From positions 47,464 through 111,463 of IMG/VR virus record IMGVR_UViG_3300049491_001102: a stretch of 64,000 bases of DNA. The stretch is one strand, 5' to 3'. Below the pieces are notes generated by a model, which saw nothing but the letters and a program-made list of their open reading frames with translations, was not told the origin of the DNA and did no database searches. Positions 45,477 through 53,233 of this stretch are shown here, one piece after another (position 1 is the stretch's first letter; each line of letters opens with the position of its first letter). The DNA is from a virus. Position numbers and translations under genes: made by a program.

Positions 45477-46385
45477 TTAACTATGTTCTATCGCTGTATC
45501 TGGCTCTTCCAATTCATGGAGATCCGCAATTTCTTTTGCTTCCAAAACGCGCGGTGCAAGCTTGGCCAGGATTGACGCTACCACTTCGGGCGGTGTGGTG
45601 GCCTGCGCCGTCGCGGGTAACCATTGGTCCACAAGAATGCGGCGCAGGTAACCCATTTCCAGACGGTTGAACTTACCACCATACATCGATGGGTGATTGT
45701 CCATAAACGCGGCACATGCCGTGGGTGCTACGGTTTCGGCGAGGGCGAACAATGTGTGAGCGTACTCACGGATCTCTTTGAGTGCAGCTTGGTCTCGTCG
45801 TAACCCACAAAAATGCAAAAAGTTGTGTAGATCAATTTTCCACACAAAATTCGTGTAGAGGTTAACGGGCAAGCAAATCCTTGCTTGTTCGCGCGTCATC
45901 CCATTCGCTAAAGCTTCTTGATACAACTCGTAGGCAAGTTGTGAGAAGGCTAAATACTTCTGCCGATACATCTTGTTCATATCTACAGGAAGTGGGTCAC
46001 CACTTCCTTGTCGATTAACAATCGATTGCACGCGGAACTCGTCTGGAATGAAGAAGTCGTCGGGTAACTCTGAGTAACGGCCGCTCAACTCGTTGATACT
46101 CGCCGTACGGTGTCGAAACCACTCCCGAACGACGAAAAGTGGTGCAGACACGAAGAACTTCAACTCTACCATCTCAAACGGGGATGTGTGCCGATCCTCG
46201 TACAAGCGCCGCGTCAACCTCTCATCTGATGATTTCTTGGTTGTTCCTTTCTGGTACGACCTCCGGGCATCCCCGGCTACCGTTGCATCGTTGCCCATGT
46301 AATCGACGAGAGCAACAAAACCCTTGTCTAATACTCTGTACCGTCTATTTAGAATTTTCTCGGCTGCTGGTGCTTCTGGTCTCAT
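45477..46385 (-). CDS. thyX: flavin-dependent thymidylate synthase
   Basis: The 302-residue protein has the ThyX motif RHRTASINELSGRY at 91-104, preceded by HTSPFEMVELKFFVSAP and followed by the C-terminal region HNFLHFCGLRRDQAALKEIR with a conserved NHPSMYGG-type end. It converts dUMP to dTMP with FAD, NADPH and methylene-tetrahydrofolate, supplying dTTP for phage replication. The start at 46385 has AAGG seven bases upstream. The gene overlaps the upstream zinc-ribbon gene by 41 bases. Confidence 0.93.
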   Translation of the reverse strand: MRPEAPAAEKILNRRYRVLDKGFVALVDYMGNDATVAGDARRSYQKGTTKKSSDERLTRRLYEDRHTSPFEMVELKFFVSAPLFVVREWFRHRTASINELSGRYSELPDDFFIPDEFRVQSIVNRQGSGDPLPVDMNKMYRQKYLAFSQLAYELYQEALANGMTREQARICLPVNLYTNFVWKIDLHNFLHFCGLRRDQAALKEIREYAHTLFALAETVAPTACAAFMDNHPSMYGGKFNRLEMGYLRRILVDQWLPATAQATTPPEVVASILAKLAPRVLEAKEIADLHELEEPDTAIEHS

Positions 46386-46575
46386 AACATGCCTTACAAA
46401 TAGCTTTATGCTCGTAGTCTGTGTGGTGGAAGTAAAAATCAACAAACTCGTCTGCACCACATACTTCGCATTTCCGCATCCCATACAGTTTTGCCACAAC
46501 TGCAGGAATTGGAACCGGACCAGCTAGAATAACTGGCCGCGCAAAGTACATAGTTGACGAAGAGGTTCGGCACAT
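46345..46575 (-). CDS. small zinc-ribbon protein
   Basis: The 76-residue protein carries CEVCGADEFVDFYFHHTDYE and CKACYE, a clear four-Cys zinc ribbon. Its C-terminal codons overlap the thyX start. Such proteins are common in phages as DNA- or protein-binding accessory factors. The exact start (46575 or a Met eight residues later) is open. Confidence 0.6.
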   Translation of the reverse strand: MCRTSSSTMYFARPVILAGPVPIPAVVAKLYGMRKCEVCGADEFVDFYFHHTDYEHKAICKACYETRSTSSRENSK

Positions 46576-46584
46576 GCGCCCAAG

Positions 46585-47034
46585 TTAGCCGCGGCGCAAA
46601 CGAAGGTCAAAAGAGGAAGAATCCGTAATGTACCGGTAGACCCAAGGTTTGGCGCTAATGATTGTCGCTTGCACTGGGTCGAGACCGCCGGAAGTTACAC
46701 GCAAACAACTCCATTGTTGCGTGTCCATTTCAGTGACATACCCAGACACTCGGCGACTCCAAACGGCGATTGTCGTGCCTTCATCGATGAAGGCGCTCAA
46801 ACAACACTTTCTGTGGTATACGCCGGGTGGCCCCCACTGACCTTCGTATTTGACACAGAGAGTCAGTGGGACGAGTTGGTGTGCGACTAGATCAATCGTG
46901 TACGATATCTCTTCGTAACCATTTCCTAGTGCATTAAGTGTTCTCAGGCGTATTGGGAGAACAATACCGATGTTCGTCGCCTGAAGTTTGATCCCTGGGA
47001 ATGTCCGAACTTGGCGCTTTTTTGTCGATGGCAT
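46585..47034 (-). CDS. hypothetical protein
   Basis: The 149-residue protein starts MPSTKKRQVRTFPGIKLQA and has a mixed beta pattern (SYTIDLVAHQLVPLTLCVKY). It overlaps the upstream gene by about 100 bases in another frame. Both reading frames look protein-like, but I cannot exclude a later start. Confidence 0.5.
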   Translation of the reverse strand: MPSTKKRQVRTFPGIKLQATNIGIVLPIRLRTLNALGNGYEEISYTIDLVAHQLVPLTLCVKYEGQWGPPGVYHRKCCLSAFIDEGTTIAVWSRRVSGYVTEMDTQQWSCLRVTSGGLDPVQATIISAKPWVYRYITDSSSFDLRLRRG

Positions 47035-47197
47035 CAATCTTATCAATCCAAGTGATTAAACTTGCCTCAAAATTGCACAGTTCACGAACACGCCCTTCTT
47101 GTTGTTCTATTAAAGCATTCCCCGCTGTTATGGCCGTGCGGGTTTGGGCGAGGACTGAGTTAAGATGATCCAGTGTGATTGTTTTTGGGTCAAACAT
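46934..47197 (-). CDS. hypothetical small helical protein
   Basis: The 87-residue protein is helical with coiled-coil character (TLDHLNSVLAQTRTAITAGN then ALIEQQEGRVRELCNF) and has a hydrophilic tail. Its start shares its first base with the stop of the upstream gene. No family is recognised. Confidence 0.5.
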   Translation of the reverse strand: MFDPKTITLDHLNSVLAQTRTAITAGNALIEQQEGRVRELCNFEASLITWIDKIDAIDKKAPSSDIPRDQTSGDEHRYCSPNTPENT

Positions 47198-47403
47198 TAT
47201 GCACGTACTTCTTTCGGATAACGGCCAAAATCGATAGGTTCTGAAGTTGTGGTCAATATCTTCCCGTTACGATTGACCCGGATGTTCGTCAACGTAATGG
47301 GGTTTTCGACGATAAACATCGTCTTAGTAGCCCTGATTATCCTGTAGAAAACACCAGAACTATCAACGAGAAACTTTGCACCCTCCGTGGGTCCACGACT
47401 CAT
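47197..47403 (-). CDS. hypothetical small protein
   Basis: The 68-residue protein (GAKFLVDSSGVFYRIIRATK) has an SH3-like beta pattern and overlaps the genes on both sides. No function is recognised. Confidence 0.5.
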   Translation of the reverse strand: MSRGPTEGAKFLVDSSGVFYRIIRATKTMFIVENPITLTNIRVNRNGKILTTTSEPIDFGRYPKEVRA

Positions 47404-47650
47404 TTAGTGCTTCCCGCAAACCTTCTCGTATCAAACGACTCTTTTTTGACGTGTCAACTAAGGCCACTGACAATCGAGCACCAATAGCACAATGCACACT
47501 ATTGTTGCACCAAAACATACATTGGTCATATGTTTCTTTCTGAAAATTCGCAATGCAAATACGTTTTGGTCTTTTGCATTGCTCATAATTCTCGTCTGGG
47601 TTGCCCTTAGTTAGCAAGACAATAAACGATAGTAACCGAATAAAACCCAC
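47363..47650 (-). CDS. hypothetical small Cys-rich protein
   Basis: The 95-residue protein starts at a GTG that overlaps the TAG of the acidic protein gene (TAGTG). It has a hydrophobic N-terminus (MGFIRLLSFIVLLTKG) and five scattered Cys (QCMFWCNNSVHCA). A short signal or membrane segment is possible. Confidence 0.45.
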   Translation of the reverse strand: MGFIRLLSFIVLLTKGNPDENYEQCKRPKRICIANFQKETYDQCMFWCNNSVHCAIGARLSVALVDTSKKSRLIREGLREALNESWTHGGCKVSR

Positions 47651-47922
47651 TATTCGCTGTCCTCTTCTCCTTCTTCGTCCTCGTCTTCGTCATCGTCATC
47701 GTCATCGTCTTCGTCGTCTCCTTCATCTTCAGCGTCCCCTTCCTCCTCGTCCTCCTCGCCTTCTTCTTCTCCTTCTTCTTCTCCTTCTTCTTCTCCTTCT
47801 TCGTCCTCATCCTCGTCCGCTGCCTCCGCGACCACTTCTCCCGTTGTTTCGGCGAGGTCCCCATTGCTGGTGACTGGGCTAGTAGATGCGTTATCGATTT
47901 TGTTTGATGTAGAGATGTGCAT
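47650..47922 (-). CDS. hyperacidic low-complexity protein
   Basis: Of 90 residues about 51 are Asp or Glu, with one Lys and one His. After 30 ordinary residues the chain becomes runs such as EEGEEEGEEEGEEEGEE and GDDEDDDDDDDEDEDEE. The gene has a good ribosome binding site (AGAGGAA, five bases spacing) and is the first gene of a leftward unit behind a probable promoter, so it is likely expressed early and well. The charge suggests a DNA mimic or a protein that titrates basic host proteins. Sequence alone does not prove that role. Confidence 0.65.
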   Translation of the reverse strand: MHISTSNKIDNASTSPVTSNGDLAETTGEVVAEAADEDEDEEGEEEGEEEGEEEGEEDEEEGDAEDEGDDEDDDDDDDEDEDEEGEEDSE

Positions 47923-48062
47923 GGTTCGTTCCTCTGGATCAGTGCGTGTGTACCTATTTTATAGTGTTAGAACAAAAAAGTTCTCGAAAATTAAAGCGTG
48001 AATAACGCAAACCCTCGGCTACAACACCAAACTTTTATCGCTAAACGCTATAATAGGGAAAG
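47923..48062. promoter_or_regulatory. divergent promoter region with inverted repeat
   Basis: Two units diverge here. Leftward, TATAAA (minus strand, 47963-47958) lies about 35 bases before the acidic-protein start. Just upstream of it is a perfect inverted repeat AGAAC-N6-GTTCT (47969-47984), in operator position. Rightward, a consensus TATAAT lies at 48049-48054. It is only nine bases before the ATG at 48063, so that mRNA would be leaderless or the gene starts later. No good -35 box is seen on either side. Confidence 0.55.
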
Positions 48063-48650
48063 ATGGAGAGCACAAGGACAATAAAGGTCGTTGAGCACCG
48101 TGTCGTTAAAAGGCAAGGATACCGCCCAAAATCGACAATAACGCGATCGTACGCAGTTGATCCTGACACGGGAATGACGACCCCATTAGGGGCAGACCCT
48201 ACCCGCGAACTCAACGGCCTGGGTGTGGGGACTACTTCATGTTCCACTGCCAAAATTGTTCCACCTGGAACGATAATTCTGCAGGAGAAGTTTACAGGGG
48301 AGCTACAGCGCCCACAACGTGTAGATTACAGCTTACACGTTTCTGATGGCAGTACGTTCCGGTTTATTGATTACCCAGATGAGTGCGACCCATCCAGTTT
48401 ACATGTGGTACATCAAGGATTGCACCTATATTTCACGGTCGGACCATGCACGGCTGATGTCCGAATCAAGCGCATGGCGAAGAAAAACGGGTTCACTGTG
48501 TTTGTGGACCATACTATTGGAAGCGAATACGAGCACATCTACGGAGACGACAATGACGACACCAAAAGAGAAGCCACAACCCTCGCAAGAATCCTCGCCG
48601 CCAGAGGTGGGTCTATTGTGCGTTCACTTAGCTGGGAAGACACCGAATGA
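48063..48650 (+). CDS. hypothetical protein, first gene of short rightward unit
   Basis: The 195-residue protein begins MESTRTIKVVEHRVVKRQG, has a beta-rich middle (RVDYSLHVSDGSTFRFIDYP) and a charged end. It is one of only two rightward genes in an otherwise leftward accessory region. If TATAAT at 48049 is the -10 box, its mRNA has almost no leader. Function is unknown. Confidence 0.6.
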   Translation: MESTRTIKVVEHRVVKRQGYRPKSTITRSYAVDPDTGMTTPLGADPTRELNGLGVGTTSCSTAKIVPPGTIILQEKFTGELQRPQRVDYSLHVSDGSTFRFIDYPDECDPSSLHVVHQGLHLYFTVGPCTADVRIKRMAKKNGFTVFVDHTIGSEYEHIYGDDNDDTKREATTLARILAARGGSIVRSLSWEDTE

Positions 48651-49062
48651 GCTTGTTCGTGAAGCTGTCGCACCACCATCCCCACTGCTCGTGGAAAAGG
48701 TCATCGACATGTTGGAATACGTGAAAGACACAGGGTTCCAACACTGGAATCAAGCGGTAATGTTTGCCCGACATGGAACCATCCGTGTCATTTGGAGTTT
48801 GCCGGGCCGGCATGTCTCCTTCGCTACTGCCATCATCGACGGTGAAGTCGTCGTACATGCTGACTTTACCATCGCCGGTCTGACGCTTCCTATTCGTGGT
48901 GACGTTGGCGAGAAGATCTCCAAACTCTGCAAACTGTTTATCTTCGAGGGTGAATCTCCGAAGACACAGTTGGAAGTTATGGCAGAAGTGACGAAGATTA
49001 CAGGTTACAAGTTTGACATTCGAACCGCTAGTCCGACTCCTGCAGGTCGTCACTCCCACTAG
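48553..49062 (+). CDS. hypothetical protein, second gene of rightward unit
   Basis: The 169-residue product starts MTTPKEKPQPSQESSPPEVG and folds as alpha/beta (NQAVMFARHGTIRVIWSLPG, HADFTIAGLTLPIRGDVGE). The start is chosen for GGAG six bases upstream and lies 98 bases inside the preceding gene. Its end converges on the methyltransferase-like gene with a 35-base overlap. Confidence 0.55.
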   Translation: MTTPKEKPQPSQESSPPEVGLLCVHLAGKTPNELVREAVAPPSPLLVEKVIDMLEYVKDTGFQHWNQAVMFARHGTIRVIWSLPGRHVSFATAIIDGEVVVHADFTIAGLTLPIRGDVGEKISKLCKLFIFEGESPKTQLEVMAEVTKITGYKFDIRTASPTPAGRHSH

Positions 49063-49765
49063 TGCCCATCCACAGCGGAAAATCTTCAGATTCCCCGTAA
49101 GATGCGTACAAGTGTTGAATAAGCCCTAGGTCGGAACTCACGGCGACCACTCGACGCCGCTCGGCGAGCGCTCGCGCAGTGACACCTCGTACCGGATGCG
49201 ATTCATCGACCGTGAGGACCAAGTCGCCAAGTTTGGTGGTGTGGTCGACAACGTCGGCGATCTGCATTCGCGATGCACCGCGAAGATTACCAGCGTACCA
49301 CTGGAACTGGGCGGCATCTCGCGCGAAAACCAAAAGTGCATCATCTTGGGCAGGACCCGGCGCAAACGTACCCGATCGCATCGCGGCTTCCGGCGAGCGC
49401 AAGGGAATGTCGTTGACGAAGCTGTCGTCACCGAAGATTTCATCGACCAACAGGCGTGCGTACGCGGCCAAGTACGCGTTCACCCGCAAACACAAGATTC
49501 CGGAATCTCGCAACAACGAATGGACCAACCGCAACGCAGCTTCGTTGTCGCCCAAGAAGTTCGCGAACACCCGGCGACGGCGGAATCGATCCTCGTGGGA
49601 TGCAAAAGCGGCGTGATTCAGCGTCAGCGGTGAGATTGGCATCTCATTGTCCTGAGCAGCTAAATGCACGTAGGCCAACTTTACCGATGCCATTGCCATG
49701 CGTTTTGCGATCTCAGGAAGCTTGCCCGCAAACAATTTCCCGCACGAATCGGCATAAGGGGTCAT
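49028..49765 (-). CDS. degenerate DNA-methyltransferase-like protein (pseudoenzyme)
   Basis: The 245-residue protein follows the block order of type III/beta-class N6-adenine methyltransferases. A strand VKLAYVHLAAQD stands where DPPY is expected (HLAA). The segment ALRLVHSLLRDSGILCLRVN and the family hallmark RLLVDEIFGDDSFVNDI follow. Next comes the ALLVFARDAAQFQWY strand, then KLGDLVLTVDESHPVRGVT, where the SAM-binding DPFxGSGT box should be. Both catalytic and cofactor motifs are lost while the scaffold is kept. It overlaps its leftward neighbour by four bases. Confidence 0.6.
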   Translation of the reverse strand: MTPYADSCGKLFAGKLPEIAKRMAMASVKLAYVHLAAQDNEMPISPLTLNHAAFASHEDRFRRRRVFANFLGDNEAALRLVHSLLRDSGILCLRVNAYLAAYARLLVDEIFGDDSFVNDIPLRSPEAAMRSGTFAPGPAQDDALLVFARDAAQFQWYAGNLRGASRMQIADVVDHTTKLGDLVLTVDESHPVRGVTARALAERRRVVAVSSDLGLIQHLYASYGESEDFPLWMGTSGSDDLQESD

Positions 49766-50097
49766 GCTGCGGTGGACTCCTCAATATCTGGTGGTGGAAT
49801 TGGTGTGGGCGTCACATAGTGCTGGACAGCTTCCCCCACTGCGAGCACAACGGCTGCGAATTGCTGAGGATTTCGAATTTGGGCGGCCGCCCAAATCAAA
49901 GCATCTGACGCAATATTGCGCGCCGCGGCTGCGTTGAAATTGGTCGCAATCCAGAACCGCCCATAGTTATGCAACGTAAGCGCGAGCACACGCTTATTAC
50001 CCCGCGTTTGCGGTTTAATCTCTACTTGAATGTCTAGTCCAATATACTTGTCAAGAACTTGTGCTTGGGTTGCGCGCATCTTTGACCGCCTTTTCAA
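49762..50097 (-). CDS. hypothetical small protein
   Basis: The product has up to 111 residues; a Met six codons in (MRATQAQVLDKYIGLDIQVE) is the more likely start. It has an alpha/beta body and an Ala-rich helix (IATNFNAAAARNIASDALIW). Its stop overlaps the methyltransferase-like start by ATGA, so the two are probably co-translated. Confidence 0.5.
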   Translation of the reverse strand: MKRRSKMRATQAQVLDKYIGLDIQVEIKPQTRGNKRVLALTLHNYGRFWIATNFNAAAARNIASDALIWAAAQIRNPQQFAAVVLAVGEAVQHYVTPTPIPPPDIEESTAA

Positions 50098-50443
50098 GAA
50101 AGATATAGAGACCCGTGATCATCTCGTTCAACTCTTCCGCATGGTCTGCAAGAGCGCGTGGGATCGAGTCCTCGTTGCACTCTTGCAGAAAAGAATCTGC
50201 CATCCCGCGTAATTCGCTGATGGACACAACAAAACGTGGGTAAAGCACTTCGCGAAGCTGCGCTTCCACATCAGGGTCTTTGATGGCATCAGCGTCAGAA
50301 ATATCGAGTGCTAATCGATTGTCTCCTGTGGTTCGCAAGGTGTCCTTTCGGACCCAGTGGCCTTGGTCTGTGATCCAGAACTTTTCTGTTTCCTGTACGA
50401 CGGTGGCCGTCGTACCTTCGATGTGAAACCTTCGGGTGCCCAT
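50051..50443 (-). CDS. hypothetical protein
   Basis: The 130-residue protein has a beta N-terminus (EGTTATVVQETEKFWITDQG) and a helical C-terminus (LADHAEELNEMITGLYIFLE). It overlaps the genes before and after. No family is recognised. Confidence 0.5.
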   Translation of the reverse strand: MGTRRFHIEGTTATVVQETEKFWITDQGHWVRKDTLRTTGDNRLALDISDADAIKDPDVEAQLREVLYPRFVVSISELRGMADSFLQECNEDSIPRALADHAEELNEMITGLYIFLEKAVKDARNPSTSS

Positions 50444-50880
50444 AATTTCTTACCGGTGATTTGCTTTGAGTTGTCTAATGCTGCCAACGCATTGGCGATG
50501 GATCTGAACTGCGGAAGCTCCCCCATCCCCGGGATTTGAGCTGCAGCTTCGAAAACAAATTTCAGGTGCATGTAAGGGATGGGAACCCATGCTTCGCCAG
50601 CGAATTTTTCGGGCCAAGGCGGGTCAATTGCAGCATGAACTTGCACGATCGTGAACTCTTCGTAGAAGCGCACGACATGCCGCCGAGTCTGTCGCGGGTT
50701 GCCTTTGCGTCCACGCACAGATGGCGTCCACATCCCCATAAACAGTGACGGAATGACACGTTGCATTCGAACGTGGTCACCGACTTCCAGCACCTGAACG
50801 TATTCAATCGATTTTGTGGACACTGTGGATGCCCAAATCGACCCAACCTTCAAGTATTGGTCTTTGGTGCTCTTGTCCAT
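50311..50880 (-). CDS. hypothetical protein
   Basis: The 189-residue protein has a small beta-barrel-like N-terminus (YLKVGSIWASTVSTKSIEYV, VLEVGDHVRMQRVIP) and a basic, Ser/Lys-rich tail. The last 130 bases overlap the next gene in another frame. I do not recognise it. Confidence 0.5.
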   Translation of the reverse strand: MDKSTKDQYLKVGSIWASTVSTKSIEYVQVLEVGDHVRMQRVIPSLFMGMWTPSVRGRKGNPRQTRRHVVRFYEEFTIVQVHAAIDPPWPEKFAGEAWVPIPYMHLKFVFEAAAQIPGMGELPQFRSIANALAALDNSKQITGKKLWAPEGFTSKVRRPPSYRKQKSSGSQTKATGSERTPCEPQETID

Positions 50881-51236
50881 ACTCCGTACAAAACGTCATC
50901 TACTCCAAGGCAGCGAAAGTTTGTGGTGATGCGCCCGAACACAGCCAACACACCATCATCGGTCATGCACACTGCGGGCAAAATGTGGGGGACATCCATG
51001 TCCTTGTGCATTTCGATCGCGCGGTAGAGGTAGTGCCAGCGACGAGGATGTGGCCCCATGCCATAAAGAAGATCACCGCCAAGAACCATTGCCACCAAAC
51101 CTGCAGGCCAGGTGTGGAGCGCAGGTATCGTGGCGTGGATCTGAACGACCGAGGCAGGTAGCTCCACGAGCGGTTCCAGCCTCGGTAGCGTGAAAGTGTG
51201 CAGGGAAGGGAGTGTCGTCGGTGCGCGCTCTGCCAC
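50850..51236 (-). CDS. hypothetical protein
   Basis: The 128-residue protein (LPRLEPLVELPASVVQIHAT) ends with VDDVLYGVWTRAPKTNT and overlaps the following gene by 31 bases. No motif is recognised. Confidence 0.5.
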   Translation of the reverse strand: MAERAPTTLPSLHTFTLPRLEPLVELPASVVQIHATIPALHTWPAGLVAMVLGGDLLYGMGPHPRRWHYLYRAIEMHKDMDVPHILPAVCMTDDGVLAVFGRITTNFRCLGVDDVLYGVWTRAPKTNT

Positions 51237-51254
51237 CGTGAAACTGTATCAATT

Positions 51255-51551
51255 CTAACCATTCTCGACCATGGTGTGCGCGCTCTGTACGATTTTGAGC
51301 GCGGTTTCAGCCGTGTACCCGAAACGGGCTACGATCAGTCGGTACACGTGCCTGAAGCACGCTGCCTTGAGGCCATCCACATTGAACGGCCCATATTCTG
51401 GCGTTCTTGTGTCATCGACTTGGGTTGTGTTAACCGGGACGACGGTCATCTGACAACCTTTGTCTAGGTCAAACAGAATGTGAGTCTTGTCTGATACGTT
51501 TACACCAACGTAACGTGGCATTGGGTAGCATAGATTGACATTCGCCTTCAT
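51255..51551 (-). CDS. hypothetical small protein
   Basis: The 98-residue protein has an N-terminal beta part (YVGVNVSDKTHILFDLDKG) and a C-terminal helix (VYRLIVARFGYTAETALKIV). It is separated from both neighbours by short gaps. No family is recognised. Confidence 0.5.
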   Translation of the reverse strand: MKANVNLCYPMPRYVGVNVSDKTHILFDLDKGCQMTVVPVNTTQVDDTRTPEYGPFNVDGLKAACFRHVYRLIVARFGYTAETALKIVQSAHTMVENG

Positions 51552-51580
51552 ACTTCTTTAATAGCGAATATTTGCAATTC

Positions 51581-52147
51581 TTACGCTACAAAAAGAGGAG
51601 CGAAAGCAATCGTTAGCGAATCAGCCAAAAACTTATCGCTGATAATAGGCTTGGAAGGCACGAAGGCGATTTCTCCGCGCGCCATGTACCCTGCGTAAAC
51701 GGGGTTTGGAATCCACTGCCAGTCGCCGCGAAGTTGTGCTTCTGCGGTATCTCGAACCCAATAACCCTGGACATAAGCACTCCAATAGACGTTTGCCTGT
51801 GTATCAGGAACTTCGTGCTCTAAGTACTCACGATCTAACGGGTCCATCCCAACGAGTACATACCGATGCAATTTTTGACTCGTAGACATCACAATACCGT
51901 CTTGTGACACCCAGAAGCCAACAACACCAGCTTCATACGGTATTTCCCCGTGTCTACGCCCTACCAATCTACTGGTATGGCGCTTTGCCGTGTACTCAGT
52001 GATAAACGTCTCGTGAAGCATTCGAAACATACTGCGACCGTGCCACCATGGAACGTTTGCTTCTTGGTACTGAATCGCCATATGCCTTCGCACACCGTTT
52101 TCCCCGTGCTCGATGACGCGCCGTTGGACCTGAGTTAAGTGTTCCAT
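51581..52147 (-). CDS. hypothetical protein
   Basis: The 188-residue protein begins MEHLTQVQRRVIEHGENGVR. It is rich in aromatic residues (YWSAYVQGYWVRDTAEAQLR). It stands alone with about 30 to 50 bases of spacer on each side. Function is unknown. Confidence 0.5.
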   Translation of the reverse strand: MEHLTQVQRRVIEHGENGVRRHMAIQYQEANVPWWHGRSMFRMLHETFITEYTAKRHTSRLVGRRHGEIPYEAGVVGFWVSQDGIVMSTSQKLHRYVLVGMDPLDREYLEHEVPDTQANVYWSAYVQGYWVRDTAEAQLRGDWQWIPNPVYAGYMARGEIAFVPSKPIISDKFLADSLTIAFAPLFVA

Positions 52148-52200
52148 AACTTTGAGTGGCCAATTGCCAAGACTTCACCCTAGCAATGGCCAGTTTTTGG

Positions 52201-52626
52201 TCAAGCGCAGCGAAGGTGCGGAATTCGCAAACTCCTTGCCTGCGCGATGCAATCCGCCGTGCCGCTATCCCCCGGAAACGAGATCAGCAAATCGGGGCTC
52301 ACCTCGCGCAGCATCACCCCATTCCGAATCGGCCCCGCACGCTTGGGTCCGTAGCGCCCCCAATCTGCATCCCATGTGCGACCAAGTACGCCCCGGTATT
52401 CTGCCCACTTCTTCGCAGCGAAGTCGGCTCCGCGGGCACCCCCTTGCGCCAAAAATGCAATCCGAAATTGTTCGTGCACGATGTCGAGGTGCTCGAAGAC
52501 CAAAGGCACGTTGGCGTACTTTCGGCCGCCGGTCACAACGACAATAAGGTCTTCAAACGTCGTCAGCGTCGGCGTCAATAGCTTCAGGGAGCATGGCTCG
52601 ATCCGCCGTCGCTTTTGCCCGTTCAT
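52201..52626 (-). CDS. SLOG-superfamily protein (DUF2493/YspA-like)
   Basis: The fold is clear from VVVTGGRKYANVPLVFEHLD, AFLAQGGARGADFAAKKWAE, the segment DADWGRYGPKRAGPIRNGVM and LISFPGDSGTADCIAQARSL. This is the conserved order of the DUF2493 branch of SLOG proteins, which bind nucleotide-derived ligands such as ADP-ribose. They are common in phages and defence-related loci. The first 25 residues overlap the upstream gene by 74 bases, so a later start is possible. Confidence 0.82.
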   Translation of the reverse strand: MNGQKRRRIEPCSLKLLTPTLTTFEDLIVVVTGGRKYANVPLVFEHLDIVHEQFRIAFLAQGGARGADFAAKKWAEYRGVLGRTWDADWGRYGPKRAGPIRNGVMLREVSPDLLISFPGDSGTADCIAQARSLRIPHLRCA

Positions 52627-53233
52627 AGTCTGCTCGGCGCGCTAAGGTACCCAACACGGATTGCACAACGTCCTCGACCAGAATCGAAATCTGCCGATTG
52701 ATCTGCTCGGCGAGGAACGGCATGTCACTGCTAATTTTGGAACGTGTCTGGTCCACTTGCCGCTGGACGTGCGCAACAAAGGTTTTTACCGTGCCTTTAG
52801 CCGGCGGCTTGCTGCCTTGAAGTTCCCCCGCGAATGCATCCAGAATCGACTCCAACTCCTCAAAGTTGGCGGCAACCTTCTCGGCTTTTTCCTCAATCTC
52901 AACGCGAAGTTGAGCGAAAGTCGTGTCCGGTGGGCACTTGGCAACACCTTTCCGACCGATGCTTTTGATCGTGCATGGCGTTCCTTCGGCCTTGCCCAGT
53001 CGCGAAATGAGCTGCCCCCATTGCAGTTCACTAAACTCCACGGTGACAATCTCTTGGCGCGGGTTTACGCGTGTTTCATGCAAACCCCGGTAAAGGTCTG
53101 CGTGCTTGATCGAGAGGCGTACCCGATTCGCGTGCGTAATCGTCGACATGCAGAGATTTTCATCACCACCATGCACATACGACACCACGGCCGCGCCAAA
53201 GCTTTCATGTTGTAGATGTTGCTCCACTGTCAC
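52553..53233 (-). CDS. conserved-looking phage hypothetical protein
   Basis: The 226-residue protein has a beta N-terminal half (HESFGAAVVSYVHGGDENLC, EIVTVEFSELQWGQLISRLG, EGTPCTIKSIG). The helical C-terminal half has coiled-coil character (LRVEIEEKAEKVAANFEELE). The E/D-x-S-E-x-Q-W and G-x-P-C-T-I pieces resemble a family of uncharacterised phage proteins I have seen but cannot name. The gene overlaps both neighbours. Confidence 0.55.
   Translation of the reverse strand: MTVEQHLQHESFGAAVVSYVHGGDENLCMSTITHANRVRLSIKHADLYRGLHETRVNPRQEIVTVEFSELQWGQLISRLGKAEGTPCTIKSIGRKGVAKCPPDTTFAQLRVEIEEKAEKVAANFEELESILDAFAGELQGSKPPAKGTVKTFVAHVQRQVDQTRSKISSDMPFLAEQINRQISILVEDVVQSVLGTLARRADYERAKATADRAMLPEAIDADADDV

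Noticed and set aside
46386-46499. N-terminal extension of ThyX to 46499
   Set aside because: The extra 38 codons overlap the zinc-ribbon gene in another frame, and the ATG at 46385 has a ribosome binding site and gives normal ThyX length.
47690-47830. Possible CRISPR or short direct-repeat array
   Set aside because: The repeats are codon runs for Glu/Gly/Asp without spacers or palindromic repeat units. No CRISPR array was seen in the window.
47601-47873. Leu/Arg/Pro-rich rightward frame opposite the acidic gene
   Set aside because: It is the mechanical complement of the GAA/GAG repeat. The composition has no biological sense and the acidic gene has the ribosome binding site.
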